Shown here: one piece after another, positions 1 through 5,704 of the stretch
How positions within the stretch are numbered: position 1 is the stretch's first letter
How the letters are laid out: the number at the start of each line of letters is the position of its first letter
The notes under the pieces: generated by a model
The model's input: only the letters and a program-made list of their open reading frames with translations
Told to the model about the DNA's origin: nothing
Database searches by the model: none
DNA from: Erysipelotrichaceae bacterium
Lineage (GTDB): Bacteria > Bacillota_I > Bacilli_A > Erysipelotrichales > Erysipelotrichaceae
Direction of reading: 5' to 3'
NCBI GenBank assembly: GCA_017512625.1
Contig: JAFWFB010000062.1
Span: forward strand, 1 to 5,737
Length of the DNA stretch: 5,737 nt
Program-made: the position numbers and the translations under genes

Positions 1-1287
1 AATGGTTAAAGGCAATTCATAAGTACCCGGACCAAGCTCGTCCAAGTCGATGAATACATAGATGTTATCAGCTCCCACCGAAGAGATGTTATCAGACGTG
101 CCGCTAACCTCAACAGCAACTGTCGTCTTGTTGTTTTCAACGGTGATGTTGTAATCGTTGTTATAATTGACGACCGAGATCGGAATACCGTTTATCGTCT
201 TGGAGACCTTCTCGCTTAAGGTAACTTCCAGATTGACACGGGTGATATCCGAACCGGTAACGGTCGAAGGAAGAGTTATCGGTAAGACAACCTTAGTATC
301 CTTGCTAAGAGTCGATGCATCGAGATCGACAGTAACATAGGAAATGTTGGCCAGATTTGCTTCCGTACCATAGATGGTCACGCTTTGATGATCCATATAG
401 GTTGAAGAAATAGCCATATCGTTAGGTACGGTTCCGGTGACTGAAAGGATGATCGGAACGGTCTTGTTTGGTGAACTTACCTTGACGGAACACTTGATCG
501 TGTTCGGTGAAATATCCGCATTGACCGGCTGTCCATTGCTATCATAAGCGACCAAGGCAGCTTCCTGTTCGAAGTCCTCGGTAACGCCATTGACATCGAT
601 CAGGGCCTTGACGAAGGCGATACTGTTTAAGGTGTCTTCACTGGCTCTGATATTGACATGGGTCGAACTGAATTCCGGAGTTGAAAGGATATATCTGCTG
701 TTAAGCTTATCGGTATTGATGAAATCGTAGCTGATATCATACTGGACCGTAGTCTTCTTTTTAAGGGTGACGGTCACATTGCTTGGTGCGATCTTGGTGC
801 TTACCGCATCGCCATAGCCGACAGCGGTGATCGGTACGGTATGGGTACCCTCGGTATAGCCATCGAGATTGACTAAGCAATAGCCGTTTTTAACAGCTGC
901 GGTATTGACGCTTGAAGCATCACCGGTAATGGTGATGTTACAGGTAGCAGGCAAGCCGCTGATCTCGAAGGATTCGTTGTTGTAGCGAGCACTTACACTG
1001 ACGCCGTTAAGCTCTCTGGCACTTAGAAGATTGGTCTTGAAAATGCCATCCTCATCGCTATAGGAGATCATAAAGTGCAGGAATATGGCCGCAACCAGCG
1101 AAACGATGGCCAGATAGCGGTTATTGAGCAAGAAGAAATCGATGAGATTGCTGAACCAGTGGTAGATACGTGAAAGAGTGTCCAGAATCACACTGAAGAT
1201 CGTGTTGATTTTGACGTTTCTGACTCCGATACGATTGGCGTTCTCAGTCTTTTCCTCTTGATTGGTCTTATTCTTTCTTATCTTCAT
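1..1287 (-). CDS. cdaR: CdaR, YbbR-domain regulator of diadenylate cyclase (3' end cut by window)
   Basis: The reading frame is open for all 429 codons from the ATG at 1287 to the window edge, with no stop, so the C-terminus is missing. The start is supported by GAGG at 1294-1297, six bases upstream, and by a 20-nt overlap with the end of cdaA. Visible parts: a charged N-terminus (1-30), an amphipathic stretch (about 30-55), one membrane segment (about 56-76, rich in Leu, Ile, Val and Ala), then extracytoplasmic beta-rich repeats typical of YbbR domains. I count roughly four, around 90-175, 185-270, 275-360 and from 362 on, with recurring Val-Asp-Leu and Gly-Thr strand patterns. In Bacillus and relatives CdaR is anchored beside CdaA and modulates cyclic-di-AMP synthesis. 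The roughly 55-residue cytoplasmic lead before the membrane segment seems long for the family. Product confidence rests on the repeats and on the cdaA neighbour. Confidence 0.93.
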   Translation of the reverse strand, partial: MKIRKNKTNQEEKTENANRIGVRNVKINTIFSVILDTLSRIYHWFSNLIDFFLLNNRYLAIVSLVAAIFLHFMISYSDEDGIFKTNLLSARELNGVSVSARYNNESFEISGLPATCNITITGDASSVNTAAVKNGYCLVNLDGYTEGTHTVPITAVGYGDAVSTKIAPSNVTVTLKKKTTVQYDISYDFINTDKLNSRYILSTPEFSSTHVNIRASEDTLNSIAFVKALIDVNGVTEDFEQEAALVAYDSNGQPVNADISPNTIKCSVKVSSPNKTVPIILSVTGTVPNDMAISSTYMDHQSVTIYGTEANLANISYVTVDLDASTLSKDTKVVLPITLPSTVTGSDITRVNLEVTLSEKVSKTINGIPISVVNYNNDYNITVENNKTTVAVEVSGTSDNISSVGADNIYVFIDLDELGPGTYELPLTI

Positions 1288-2269
1288 CGTTATCCTCGGT
1301 ATTGTTGGTCTTCAAATTAAGGGATTTACTCTTTTTACGGTTATTGATCGGTACCTTGACCTGATCATTTTTCCGATCCCTGTTTAAGATGTCACTTAAA
1401 CTGATCCGTTCCTCTTCCTTTTCGATCTCGTGCTCTTGCTCGCTGAAAAGGGAGAAACTGCTGCTTCTCTTGCGTCTGGTGCTTACTTCTTCACCTAAGA
1501 AGACGCGGTTAAGATAATCTAATAATTCATCCTTGCTGACAGTGGTCAAAACACCATTGGAAGCAATGCTGATCTCGCTGGTCTCTTCACTGACGACGAT
1601 GATCAAAGCATCACTGATCTCAGAAAGGCCTAAGGCAGCACGATGACGCGAACCATATTTATTAGGTACTGTTTTGGAAGTCGAAGGGAAATAGGTGCTG
1701 GCACAAGCGATCTTCTTTCCACGGATGATGACTGCTCCATCATGTAAAGGAGTAGTCGTCATGAAGATGGAAAGCAGCAGCTCACTGCTGATATCGCTGT
1801 CCAGACGGATACCGGAACGGATATAGTCTTCCAATGACTGGTTTCTTTCGATTGCAAGCAAGGCGCCGACCTGATTGTCACTTAAGATGGTAACAGCCTG
1901 GTGGACGCTGTCGATGACTTCCGCTCTTTCATTGACAAAGAGACTGTCGATCCGGTTATAGGCATCCGTTTTACCGATCCTTTCCAAAGCCGAACGGATC
2001 TCCGGCTGGAAGATGATGATGATCGCTAAAAGTCCCCAGTTGATGAACATGTCTGTCAGGGAACCGATGGCTTCAAAACCAAAAATCTTGGCCAAGGCAT
2101 TGGCTACCAGAACCAGAATGACACCTTTGACGATCTGAATGGTGCGGCTGTTATTCTTAAAAACCTTTAAGGCGTAATAGATAAGGATCCAGACAAAGCC
2201 GATGTCCAGGATGATCCTCATTACTGACCATATCGTTTGTGCGACCAGGTTAATGTTGTAGTCTTGCAT
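1268..2269 (-). CDS. cdaA: Membrane diadenylate cyclase CdaA (DacA), makes cyclic-di-AMP
   Basis: This 333-residue protein condenses two ATP into the second messenger cyclic-di-AMP at the inner face of the membrane. Three hydrophobic segments lie at about 9-35, 45-63 and 74-88. The DAC catalytic domain follows (about 100-260) and carries both hallmark motifs: Asp-Gly-Ala at 177-179 and Arg-His-Arg at 208-210, so it should be active. The start is the ATG at 2269, giving the usual family N-terminus. A longer in-frame opening to 2488 is rejected because it would run through a terminator and into the ABC ATPase gene. Residues after about 262 form an extra charged tail (RRKR at 265-268, a Ser-rich patch, then Glu- and Lys-rich sequence). 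This makes the protein about 60 residues longer than Bacillus subtilis CdaA (about 273). cdaR follows with a 20-nt overlap. No Shine-Dalgarno sequence precedes the start. Confidence 0.97.
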   Translation of the reverse strand: MQDYNINLVAQTIWSVMRIILDIGFVWILIYYALKVFKNNSRTIQIVKGVILVLVANALAKIFGFEAIGSLTDMFINWGLLAIIIIFQPEIRSALERIGKTDAYNRIDSLFVNERAEVIDSVHQAVTILSDNQVGALLAIERNQSLEDYIRSGIRLDSDISSELLLSIFMTTTPLHDGAVIIRGKKIACASTYFPSTSKTVPNKYGSRHRAALGLSEISDALIIVVSEETSEISIASNGVLTTVSKDELLDYLNRVFLGEEVSTRRKRSSSFSLFSEQEHEIEKEEERISLSDILNRDRKNDQVKVPINNRKKSKSLNLKTNNTEDNDEDKKE

Positions 2270-2276
2270 ATAAAAT

Positions 2277-2285
2277 ATTATAGCA
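2277..2285 (-). promoter_or_regulatory. Extended -10 promoter of cdaA-cdaR, possibly leaderless
   Basis: On the minus strand the sequence TGC-TATAAT is a perfect -10 hexamer (2282-2277) with the TG extension at 2285-2284. No good -35 lies at 16-18 bp spacing; that stretch is nearly all A. This fits an extended -10 promoter. Transcription would start about seven bases downstream of the hexamer, at about 2269-2270, on or next to the A of the cdaA ATG. Confidence 0.65.
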
Positions 2286-2329
2286 TGTATTATTTTTTCT
2301 TTTTTGAATTTTAGGTGATAGCCAGACAA

Positions 2330-2351
2330 AAGAGGACCTGAAGGTCCTCTT
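2330..2351 (-). terminator. Terminator of the amino-acid ABC operon
   Basis: A perfect inverted repeat pairs 2330-2339 with 2342-2351 (arm AGAGGACCT plus one A-T pair); in practice this is a 9-bp stem with a four-base loop. On the minus strand it is followed by a short, interrupted T-run (TTTTG). It lies 6 bases after the ATPase stop codon and upstream of the cdaA promoter, so it separates the two transcription units. The short T-run makes the efficiency uncertain. Confidence 0.75.
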
Positions 2352-2357
2352 GCTCGT

Positions 2358-3104
2358 TTAATTGTTGTGATCGATCGATCTGATGAAGGATACGATCCTT
2401 TCATCTCTCTGATTCGTGAAAAATTCCTCAGTAGGACAATCAGCCAGTACCTTTCCGTCTTCCAGGAAAATGATCCTGTTGGCGACATTACGGGCGAAAT
2501 TGATCTCGTGGGTAACGATGATCATGGTCCTTTTCTCTTCAGCCAGCTGGCGGATGATCGACAAGACTTCATTGATCAGTTCCGGATCCAGGGCACTGGT
2601 CGGTTCATCGAGATAGATGATCTCCGGATCGGTGGCCAAGGCACGGGCTATGGCTACACGCTGTTGCTGTCCACCGGACATCTGGCTTGGATAGTGATCA
2701 TAGCGCTCACTCATTCCTACCTTATCAAGCATCTCTCTGGCAGTCTTTTCCGCCTGATCTTTCGGGATCTTGTGTCCGATGATCAGCCCTTCCATGACAT
2801 TTCCCAGAGCGGTCTTGTTTAAAAACAGATTGAAGCTTTGAAAGACGAAACCGGTCCTTTGACGGATATCGTGGATCTCCTTGTTGGTGATGGTAGCCAG
2901 ATCATGGGTAACTCCATCGAATTCCATGGTTCCACTATCGGCCCTTTCAAAGAAATTGAGACATTTTAGAATCGTAGTCTTGCCCGATCCGGAAGGTCCG
3001 ATGATCGCGATGACATCGCCCTGGTTTACTTCCAGGTCAAAATCCTTAAGGACCTGAAGGTCACCATAGGTCTTATTCAACTTATTAACCTTGACGATCG
3101 CCAT
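2358..3104 (-). CDS. Polar amino-acid ABC transporter, ATP-binding subunit (GlnQ/TcyC type)
   Basis: This 248-residue cytoplasmic ATPase powers uptake of a polar amino acid through the permease encoded just upstream. All nucleotide-binding motifs are intact: Walker A GPSGSGKT at 36-43, Q-loop Gln89, signature SGGQQ at 143-147, Walker B with LDEP at 165-168, and the switch His199. Length and order match the HisP/GlnQ/ArtP family. The start ATG overlaps the permease stop by one base (TAATG) and has a near-perfect Shine-Dalgarno sequence, GGAGGTGA, at 3115-3108, so the two genes are probably translationally coupled. The Asn-Val-Met-Glu-Gly segment at 102-106 recalls L-cystine importers, but the ATPase does not set specificity and the substrate stays open. 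A terminator follows the stop codon directly. No binding-protein gene is present. Confidence 0.96.
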   Translation of the reverse strand: MAIVKVNKLNKTYGDLQVLKDFDLEVNQGDVIAIIGPSGSGKTTILKCLNFFERADSGTMEFDGVTHDLATITNKEIHDIRQRTGFVFQSFNLFLNKTALGNVMEGLIIGHKIPKDQAEKTAREMLDKVGMSERYDHYPSQMSGGQQQRVAIARALATDPEIIYLDEPTSALDPELINEVLSIIRQLAEEKRTMIIVTHEINFARNVANRIIFLEDGKVLADCPTEEFFTNQRDERIVSFIRSIDHNN

Positions 3105-3769
3105 TAGTCACCTCCATAGCTTGACAGTTTCCTTTCTCCATAAGCCTGCACTCTGGTCAAGACTGTACAGAAGATCAGATAGATCAGGGCAACTTCTATA
3201 TAAAGGATAAAAGGTTCGTAAGTCCGGGCAACGATCCTTTGGGCAGTCATAAACATTTCAGCGACCGTGATATTGGCAGCCAAGGAAGTATCCTTGACTA
3301 AGCCGATCAGGGAATTGAAAAGCGGCGGGAAAGCTATCCTTAAGGCCTGAGGTAAAACGATCCTGAACATGATCTGGCCATAGGACATGCCGACAGCGTA
3401 ACCGGCCTCGATCTGACCGGTCGATATCGAATCGATGGCCGATCTTAAAGTCTCGGAATCATAGGCACCGACGCTGAGTGAAAAGACGATGATCGCCGCC
3501 GGGATCGGAGCGATCAGAATACCCAGATGCGGCAAGCCATAGAATACTACATAAAGCTGAACCAGCAGTGGGGTTCCCCTGATGATCCAGACATAGAACC
3601 GGGCCAGTTTCCTTAGGACTTTGATATCAGCGATCTGCACCATCGCAGTGATCAGGGCGATCACAAAACCGATCGCAAAAGAGGCGATGGTCAAAGGAAT
3701 GGTGATCAGAAGACCCGGTATCAGGATCTTGGTAAAGGAACTGATGAAAATTTCTAAAAGTCTGCTCAT
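3104..3769 (-). CDS. Polar amino-acid ABC transporter permease (HisM/GlnP/TcyB type)
   Basis: This 221-residue integral membrane protein forms the channel of a polar amino-acid importer. Hydrophobic segments fall at about 16-44, 53-79, 84-102, 143-158 and 183-204, the usual five-helix layout. Family signatures are Arg-Gly-Thr-Pro-Leu-Leu at 64-69, Ala-Tyr-x-Ser-Glu at 102-106, and the ATPase-coupling EAA loop beginning EAGYAVGMS at 121 and ending near LPQA at 139-142. It is first in a two-gene operon and overlaps the ATPase gene by one base. There is no fused or adjacent solute-binding domain, so the binding protein must be encoded elsewhere. The substrate cannot be read from the sequence; cystine or another polar amino acid is plausible. 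No Shine-Dalgarno sequence precedes the ATG at 3769, yet the N-terminus (MSRLLEIF and onward) looks right for the family. Confidence 0.95.
   Translation of the reverse strand: MSRLLEIFISSFTKILIPGLLITIPLTIASFAIGFVIALITAMVQIADIKVLRKLARFYVWIIRGTPLLVQLYVVFYGLPHLGILIAPIPAAIIVFSLSVGAYDSETLRSAIDSISTGQIEAGYAVGMSYGQIMFRIVLPQALRIAFPPLFNSLIGLVKDTSLAANITVAEMFMTAQRIVARTYEPFILYIEVALIYLIFCTVLTRVQAYGERKLSSYGGD
3108..3115 (-). promoter_or_regulatory. Strong ribosome binding site for the ABC ATPase
   Basis: GGAGGTGA reads on the minus strand, three bases before the ATPase ATG and inside the last codons of the permease gene. It fixes the ATPase start and shows that this genome uses canonical Shine-Dalgarno initiation inside operons. 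Confidence 0.85.
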
Positions 3770-3782
3770 AAAGTATATTGAA

Positions 3783-3811
3783 ATCTTAATTTAGCATTCT
3801 CTATTTTTCAA
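3783..3811 (-). promoter_or_regulatory. Candidate promoter of the ABC permease-ATPase operon
   Basis: On the minus strand, TTGAAA (3811-3806) and TAAGAT (3788-3783) are separated by exactly 17 bp. The start site would fall near 3776, leaving a leader of only about seven bases and no visible Shine-Dalgarno sequence. The match is moderate (5/6 and 4/6). Confidence 0.5.
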
Positions 3812-3816
3812 GAATT

Positions 3817-3827
3817 ATGATTATCAT
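3817..3827. promoter_or_regulatory. Perfect 11-bp palindrome in the divergent promoter region, possible operator
   Basis: ATGATTATCAT is a perfect palindrome around T3822. It lies just upstream of the permease -35 and about 20 bp upstream of the candidate -35 of the plus-strand gene. Its ATGAT/ATCAT arms resemble half of a Fur-family box (TGATAATnATTATCA), but only about nine of fourteen arm positions match over the full 7-1-7 length. It could be an operator serving either or both genes; short AT-rich palindromes also arise by chance. Confidence 0.3.
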
Positions 3828-3845
3828 TCATTGGAATAATAGTGC

Positions 3846-3873
3846 TTAACTTTCCGGTTTAATTATATATAAT
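3846..3873 (+). promoter_or_regulatory. Candidate promoter of the secernin-like gene
   Basis: TATAAT at 3868-3873 is a perfect -10. TTAACT at 3846-3851 is a 4/6 match to a -35 at 16-bp spacing. Predicted start near 3880 gives a leader of about 14 bases that carries a weak Shine-Dalgarno-like GAGTGA at 3881-3886, seven bases before the ATG. Confidence 0.6.
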
Positions 3874-3893
3874 GAAAACAGAGTGATTTTTAA

Positions 3894-5045
3894 ATGTCAG
3901 ACATTATCGGAATAATCAAAAACGGAAATGCTTTTTTCGCTAAAAACAGCGATCGTTTCCCAAACGAGGCCCAATACCTGGAATTCTATCCGCATGAGAT
4001 CAGACAAGAGGATACTTTGCTGCTCGCTAACGCGGAAATAGCTCAGGTAAAGGAGACCAATGCCATTCTGATCAGCCGTCCGAGCTGGACCTGGGGTGCG
4101 GAAATGGGCATCAACGAACACGATGTGGTGATCGGAATGACCGATGCCTATACCAAGGGAAGGTACGAGAAAAAGGGATTGACCGGAATGGATCTTACCA
4201 GACTGGGTCTGGAAAGAGGAAACAGTGCCAGGGAAGCACTGGATGTCATGGTCAAACTGATCAGTGAGGTCGGTGTCGGCGGAAGCAACTCCGTTGATTT
4301 CAATCTGTATCACAACAACTGTTTCCTGATCATGGATAAGCAGGATATGTATGTCCTTGAGACTGCCAATAAGCATTGGGCATATAAGAAATGTACACAA
4401 GCCAATCTGTCCGATTGTCTTAGCCTGAGCAAACCGGATGAGTGTGATGAGAAAAAGACCGATTTCCGCAAGAATCATTCCAATGATTTCGTCTCTTCGC
4501 TTAACGGATCACGCAAAAGGCTTACAAAGACTGCTTCGCTATTCAAACTGGATACCATTACCCTGACCGATATCTTCAATACCATGCGCTCCCATAGCGA
4601 CAAGGATGCGGTCGACAGCGGTTCCAATACCAATATCTGCATGCATGCGGGACGAAGATCCGATGATCATACCGTCTTCTCGATGGTCGTAGCTTTCAGC
4701 AAGGAAGGTACCAAGATCTATGTCACTGCTACTTCCTGTCCTTGCATCTCGATCTATAAGCCGATAAGATTTGGCGTTGAAGTCGATACCAGCGATTTCT
4801 GGCATGTCCGTGAGATCCAAAACCGCAAGCTCTTCTCCCTGGAACTGACCGATGAATTCTATCGCAGCCGCGATCTGACCGAAGCCGGATTCATTAATTC
4901 CAAAAAGTCCTTCGATGAGATGATGGAGGAAGAGATGGGCTTTTACAGCAAGTGGATCAAATCCCTGGAAAACAAGGAAAAGATCGATAAGGGATTTGCG
5001 AACTACTGGAAAAAGATCAACGAAGATTTCGAGGAATACCTATAA
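3894..5045 (+). CDS. Secernin-like Ntn-hydrolase (peptidase C69/U34 family) with Ser2 in place of the usual Cys
   Basis: This 383-residue protein, with no signal peptide, resembles secernins and bacterial C69 dipeptidases. Conserved blocks in order: FFAKNSDRFPNEAQ (14-27), SRPSWTWGAEMGINEH (61-76), GMDLTRLGLERG (98-109), a YHNN...LETANKHWA block (139-163), ICMHAG (248-253) and CPCISIYKP (282-290). Length is normal for the bacterial branch. These enzymes use an N-terminal nucleophile, normally Cys, exposed after removal of the leader residue or residues; many cleave dipeptides or amides. Here the chain begins Met-Ser-Asp, so Ser sits where Cys is expected. An in-frame TAA (3891-3893) directly precedes the ATG, so no upstream Cys can be hidden. 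It may act as a Ser-type Ntn hydrolase or be catalytically altered. It is divergent from the amino-acid importer, which hints at a peptide or amino-acid role but proves nothing. Substrate unknown. Confidence 0.88.
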   Translation: MSDIIGIIKNGNAFFAKNSDRFPNEAQYLEFYPHEIRQEDTLLLANAEIAQVKETNAILISRPSWTWGAEMGINEHDVVIGMTDAYTKGRYEKKGLTGMDLTRLGLERGNSAREALDVMVKLISEVGVGGSNSVDFNLYHNNCFLIMDKQDMYVLETANKHWAYKKCTQANLSDCLSLSKPDECDEKKTDFRKNHSNDFVSSLNGSRKRLTKTASLFKLDTITLTDIFNTMRSHSDKDAVDSGSNTNICMHAGRRSDDHTVFSMVVAFSKEGTKIYVTATSCPCISIYKPIRFGVEVDTSDFWHVREIQNRKLFSLELTDEFYRSRDLTEAGFINSKKSFDEMMEEEMGFYSKWIKSLENKEKIDKGFANYWKKINEDFEEYL

Positions 5046-5050
5046 AAAAC

Positions 5051-5076
5051 AAAAGCAGACCAGATGGTCTGCTTTT
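5051..5076. terminator. Two-way terminator between convergent genes
   Basis: A perfect 11-bp stem pairs AAAAGCAGACC (5051-5061) with GGTCTGCTTTT (5066-5076) around the loop AGAT. On the plus strand it ends in six T residues (5073-5078); on the minus strand the T-tract is TTTT-G-TTTTTT. It starts 5 bases after the secernin-like stop and 10 bases beyond the nitroreductase stop, so it can end both transcripts. Confidence 0.92.
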
Positions 5077-5086
5077 TTACTGATGA

Positions 5087-5602
5087 TTATCTGATGTACC
5101 AGACATAGCCCTCTTTGCGAGGTACCGGTACCGGCTTTTCATCGGTGTAGCCTAAGATGCAGTTACCGATTCCTTCGTATTCGCCTTCAATGCCTAGATC
5201 TTTGAGGATCTTGATGCCCTCTTCAGTCTCGAATACTTCCCTGGCCCGATGGATCCAGCAGCTGCCCAGACCCATCGCATTGGCAGCGTTAAGCAGGTTA
5301 TCCATGACACATGATCCGTCATAGATCCTGTTTCTATTATTTTTATCAGCCAGTACGACCAATACGACCGGCGCACCGTAGAAAGGATCGGAATTCGAAC
5401 CCATGACTGCTGCATTCATTCTGGAGAGTCTGTCTCTGACTTCCTTGTTGGTAACAGCAATAATGATCGGGGACTGCTTGCCACTGGCGGTTGGTGCATA
5501 AGTACCAGCTTCAATGACTTTGGCCAAAACATCTTCAGGGATCGCTTCATCGCGGTATTTGCGTACGCTCCTGCGAGTTAACAGATTTTCCATTGCTTCC
5601 AT
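5087..5602 (-). CDS. Small nitroreductase-family flavoprotein
   Basis: This 171-residue cytoplasmic protein belongs to the FMN-dependent NAD(P)H nitroreductase family. The N-terminal FMN phosphate-binding motif is clear: Arg10-Arg11-Ser12-Val-Arg14-Lys-Tyr. The APTASGKQSP segment at 36-45 matches the second flavin-contacting loop, although it has Ser-Gly-Lys where many members have a Met-Asn or Arg-Asn pair. The DNLLNAANAMGLGSCWIH helix (101-118), the Gly-Asn-Cys-Ile-Leu-Gly-Tyr strand (146-152) and the Pro-rich end (PVPVPRKEGY, 157-166) are family features. The substrate is not predictable: such enzymes reduce quinones, nitroaromatics or enones, and usually act as dimers. ATG 5602 is chosen over the Met at residue 4 because GGGAGGA at 5617-5611 is well spaced for it. 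It appears to be a single-gene unit with its own -10 and a terminator shared with the convergent gene. Confidence 0.95.
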   Translation of the reverse strand: MEAMENLLTRRSVRKYRDEAIPEDVLAKVIEAGTYAPTASGKQSPIIIAVTNKEVRDRLSRMNAAVMGSNSDPFYGAPVVLVVLADKNNRNRIYDGSCVMDNLLNAANAMGLGSCWIHRAREVFETEEGIKILKDLGIEGEYEGIGNCILGYTDEKPVPVPRKEGYVWYIR

Positions 5603-5610
5603 AACAATAA

Positions 5611-5629
5611 TCCTCCCATCATCATTATA
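5611..5629 (-). promoter_or_regulatory. -10 element and ribosome binding site of the nitroreductase gene
   Basis: On the minus strand a perfect TATAAT lies at 5629-5624, with the expected start near 5617, followed at once by the Shine-Dalgarno sequence GGGAGGA at 5617-5611. The leader would be about 15 bases. No convincing -35 is visible at 17 bp (AAGCTG), so the promoter call is moderate; the ribosome binding site is strong. Confidence 0.6.
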
Positions 5630-5674
5630 ATTCTTTTGCCTTCCATCAGCTTTCCCGGAGCCTCAAAAACAAAA

Positions 5675-5694
5675 AAGTCTTCTTTCGAAGACTT
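5675..5694 (-). terminator. Terminator after the tRNA gene
   Basis: AAGTCTTC (5675-5682) pairs with GAAGACTT (5687-5694). On the minus strand this gives an 8-bp stem closed by a GAAA tetraloop and followed by TTTT-G-TTTTT. It begins 10 bases after the tRNA CCA end, so it most likely ends the tRNA transcript. Confidence 0.88.
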
Positions 5695-5704
5695 ACACAT
5701 TCAA

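Noticed and set aside
1..1267. Apparent long gene-free region at the left edge
   Set aside because: The minus strand is continuously open through it as the truncated cdaR gene, which lacks a stop only because the window ends.
2368..2380. Triple GATC run as a possible short repeat or regulatory site
   Set aside because: It sits inside codons for the conserved-length C-terminus of the ATPase (Arg-Ser-Ile-Asp region) and is best explained by codon choice plus the general GATC excess.
2270..2488. In-frame upstream extension of cdaA giving a 406-residue protein
   Set aside because: It would read through the ABC operon terminator and the 3' end of the ATPase gene in another frame. The family N-terminus and the promoter both point to the ATG at 2269.
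2367..2822. Plus-strand open frames (151 and 66 residues) opposite the ATPase gene
   Set aside because: They are antisense shadows of a strongly conserved ATPase, with no family features and no ribosome binding site.
3772..3777. TATACT on the minus strand, as a -10 for the permease gene
   Set aside because: It ends only two bases before the ATG, so transcription would begin inside the coding sequence; the TTGAAA/TAAGAT pair is better placed.
3897..4478. Minus-strand open frame of 193 residues, and another at 4539-4820
   Set aside because: Both lie wholly antisense to the conserved secernin-like gene and have unlike-protein composition; the open frames follow from its codon use.
5194..5415. 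73-residue minus-strand open frame inside the nitroreductase gene
   Set aside because: It is an out-of-frame shadow on the same strand within a complete conserved gene.
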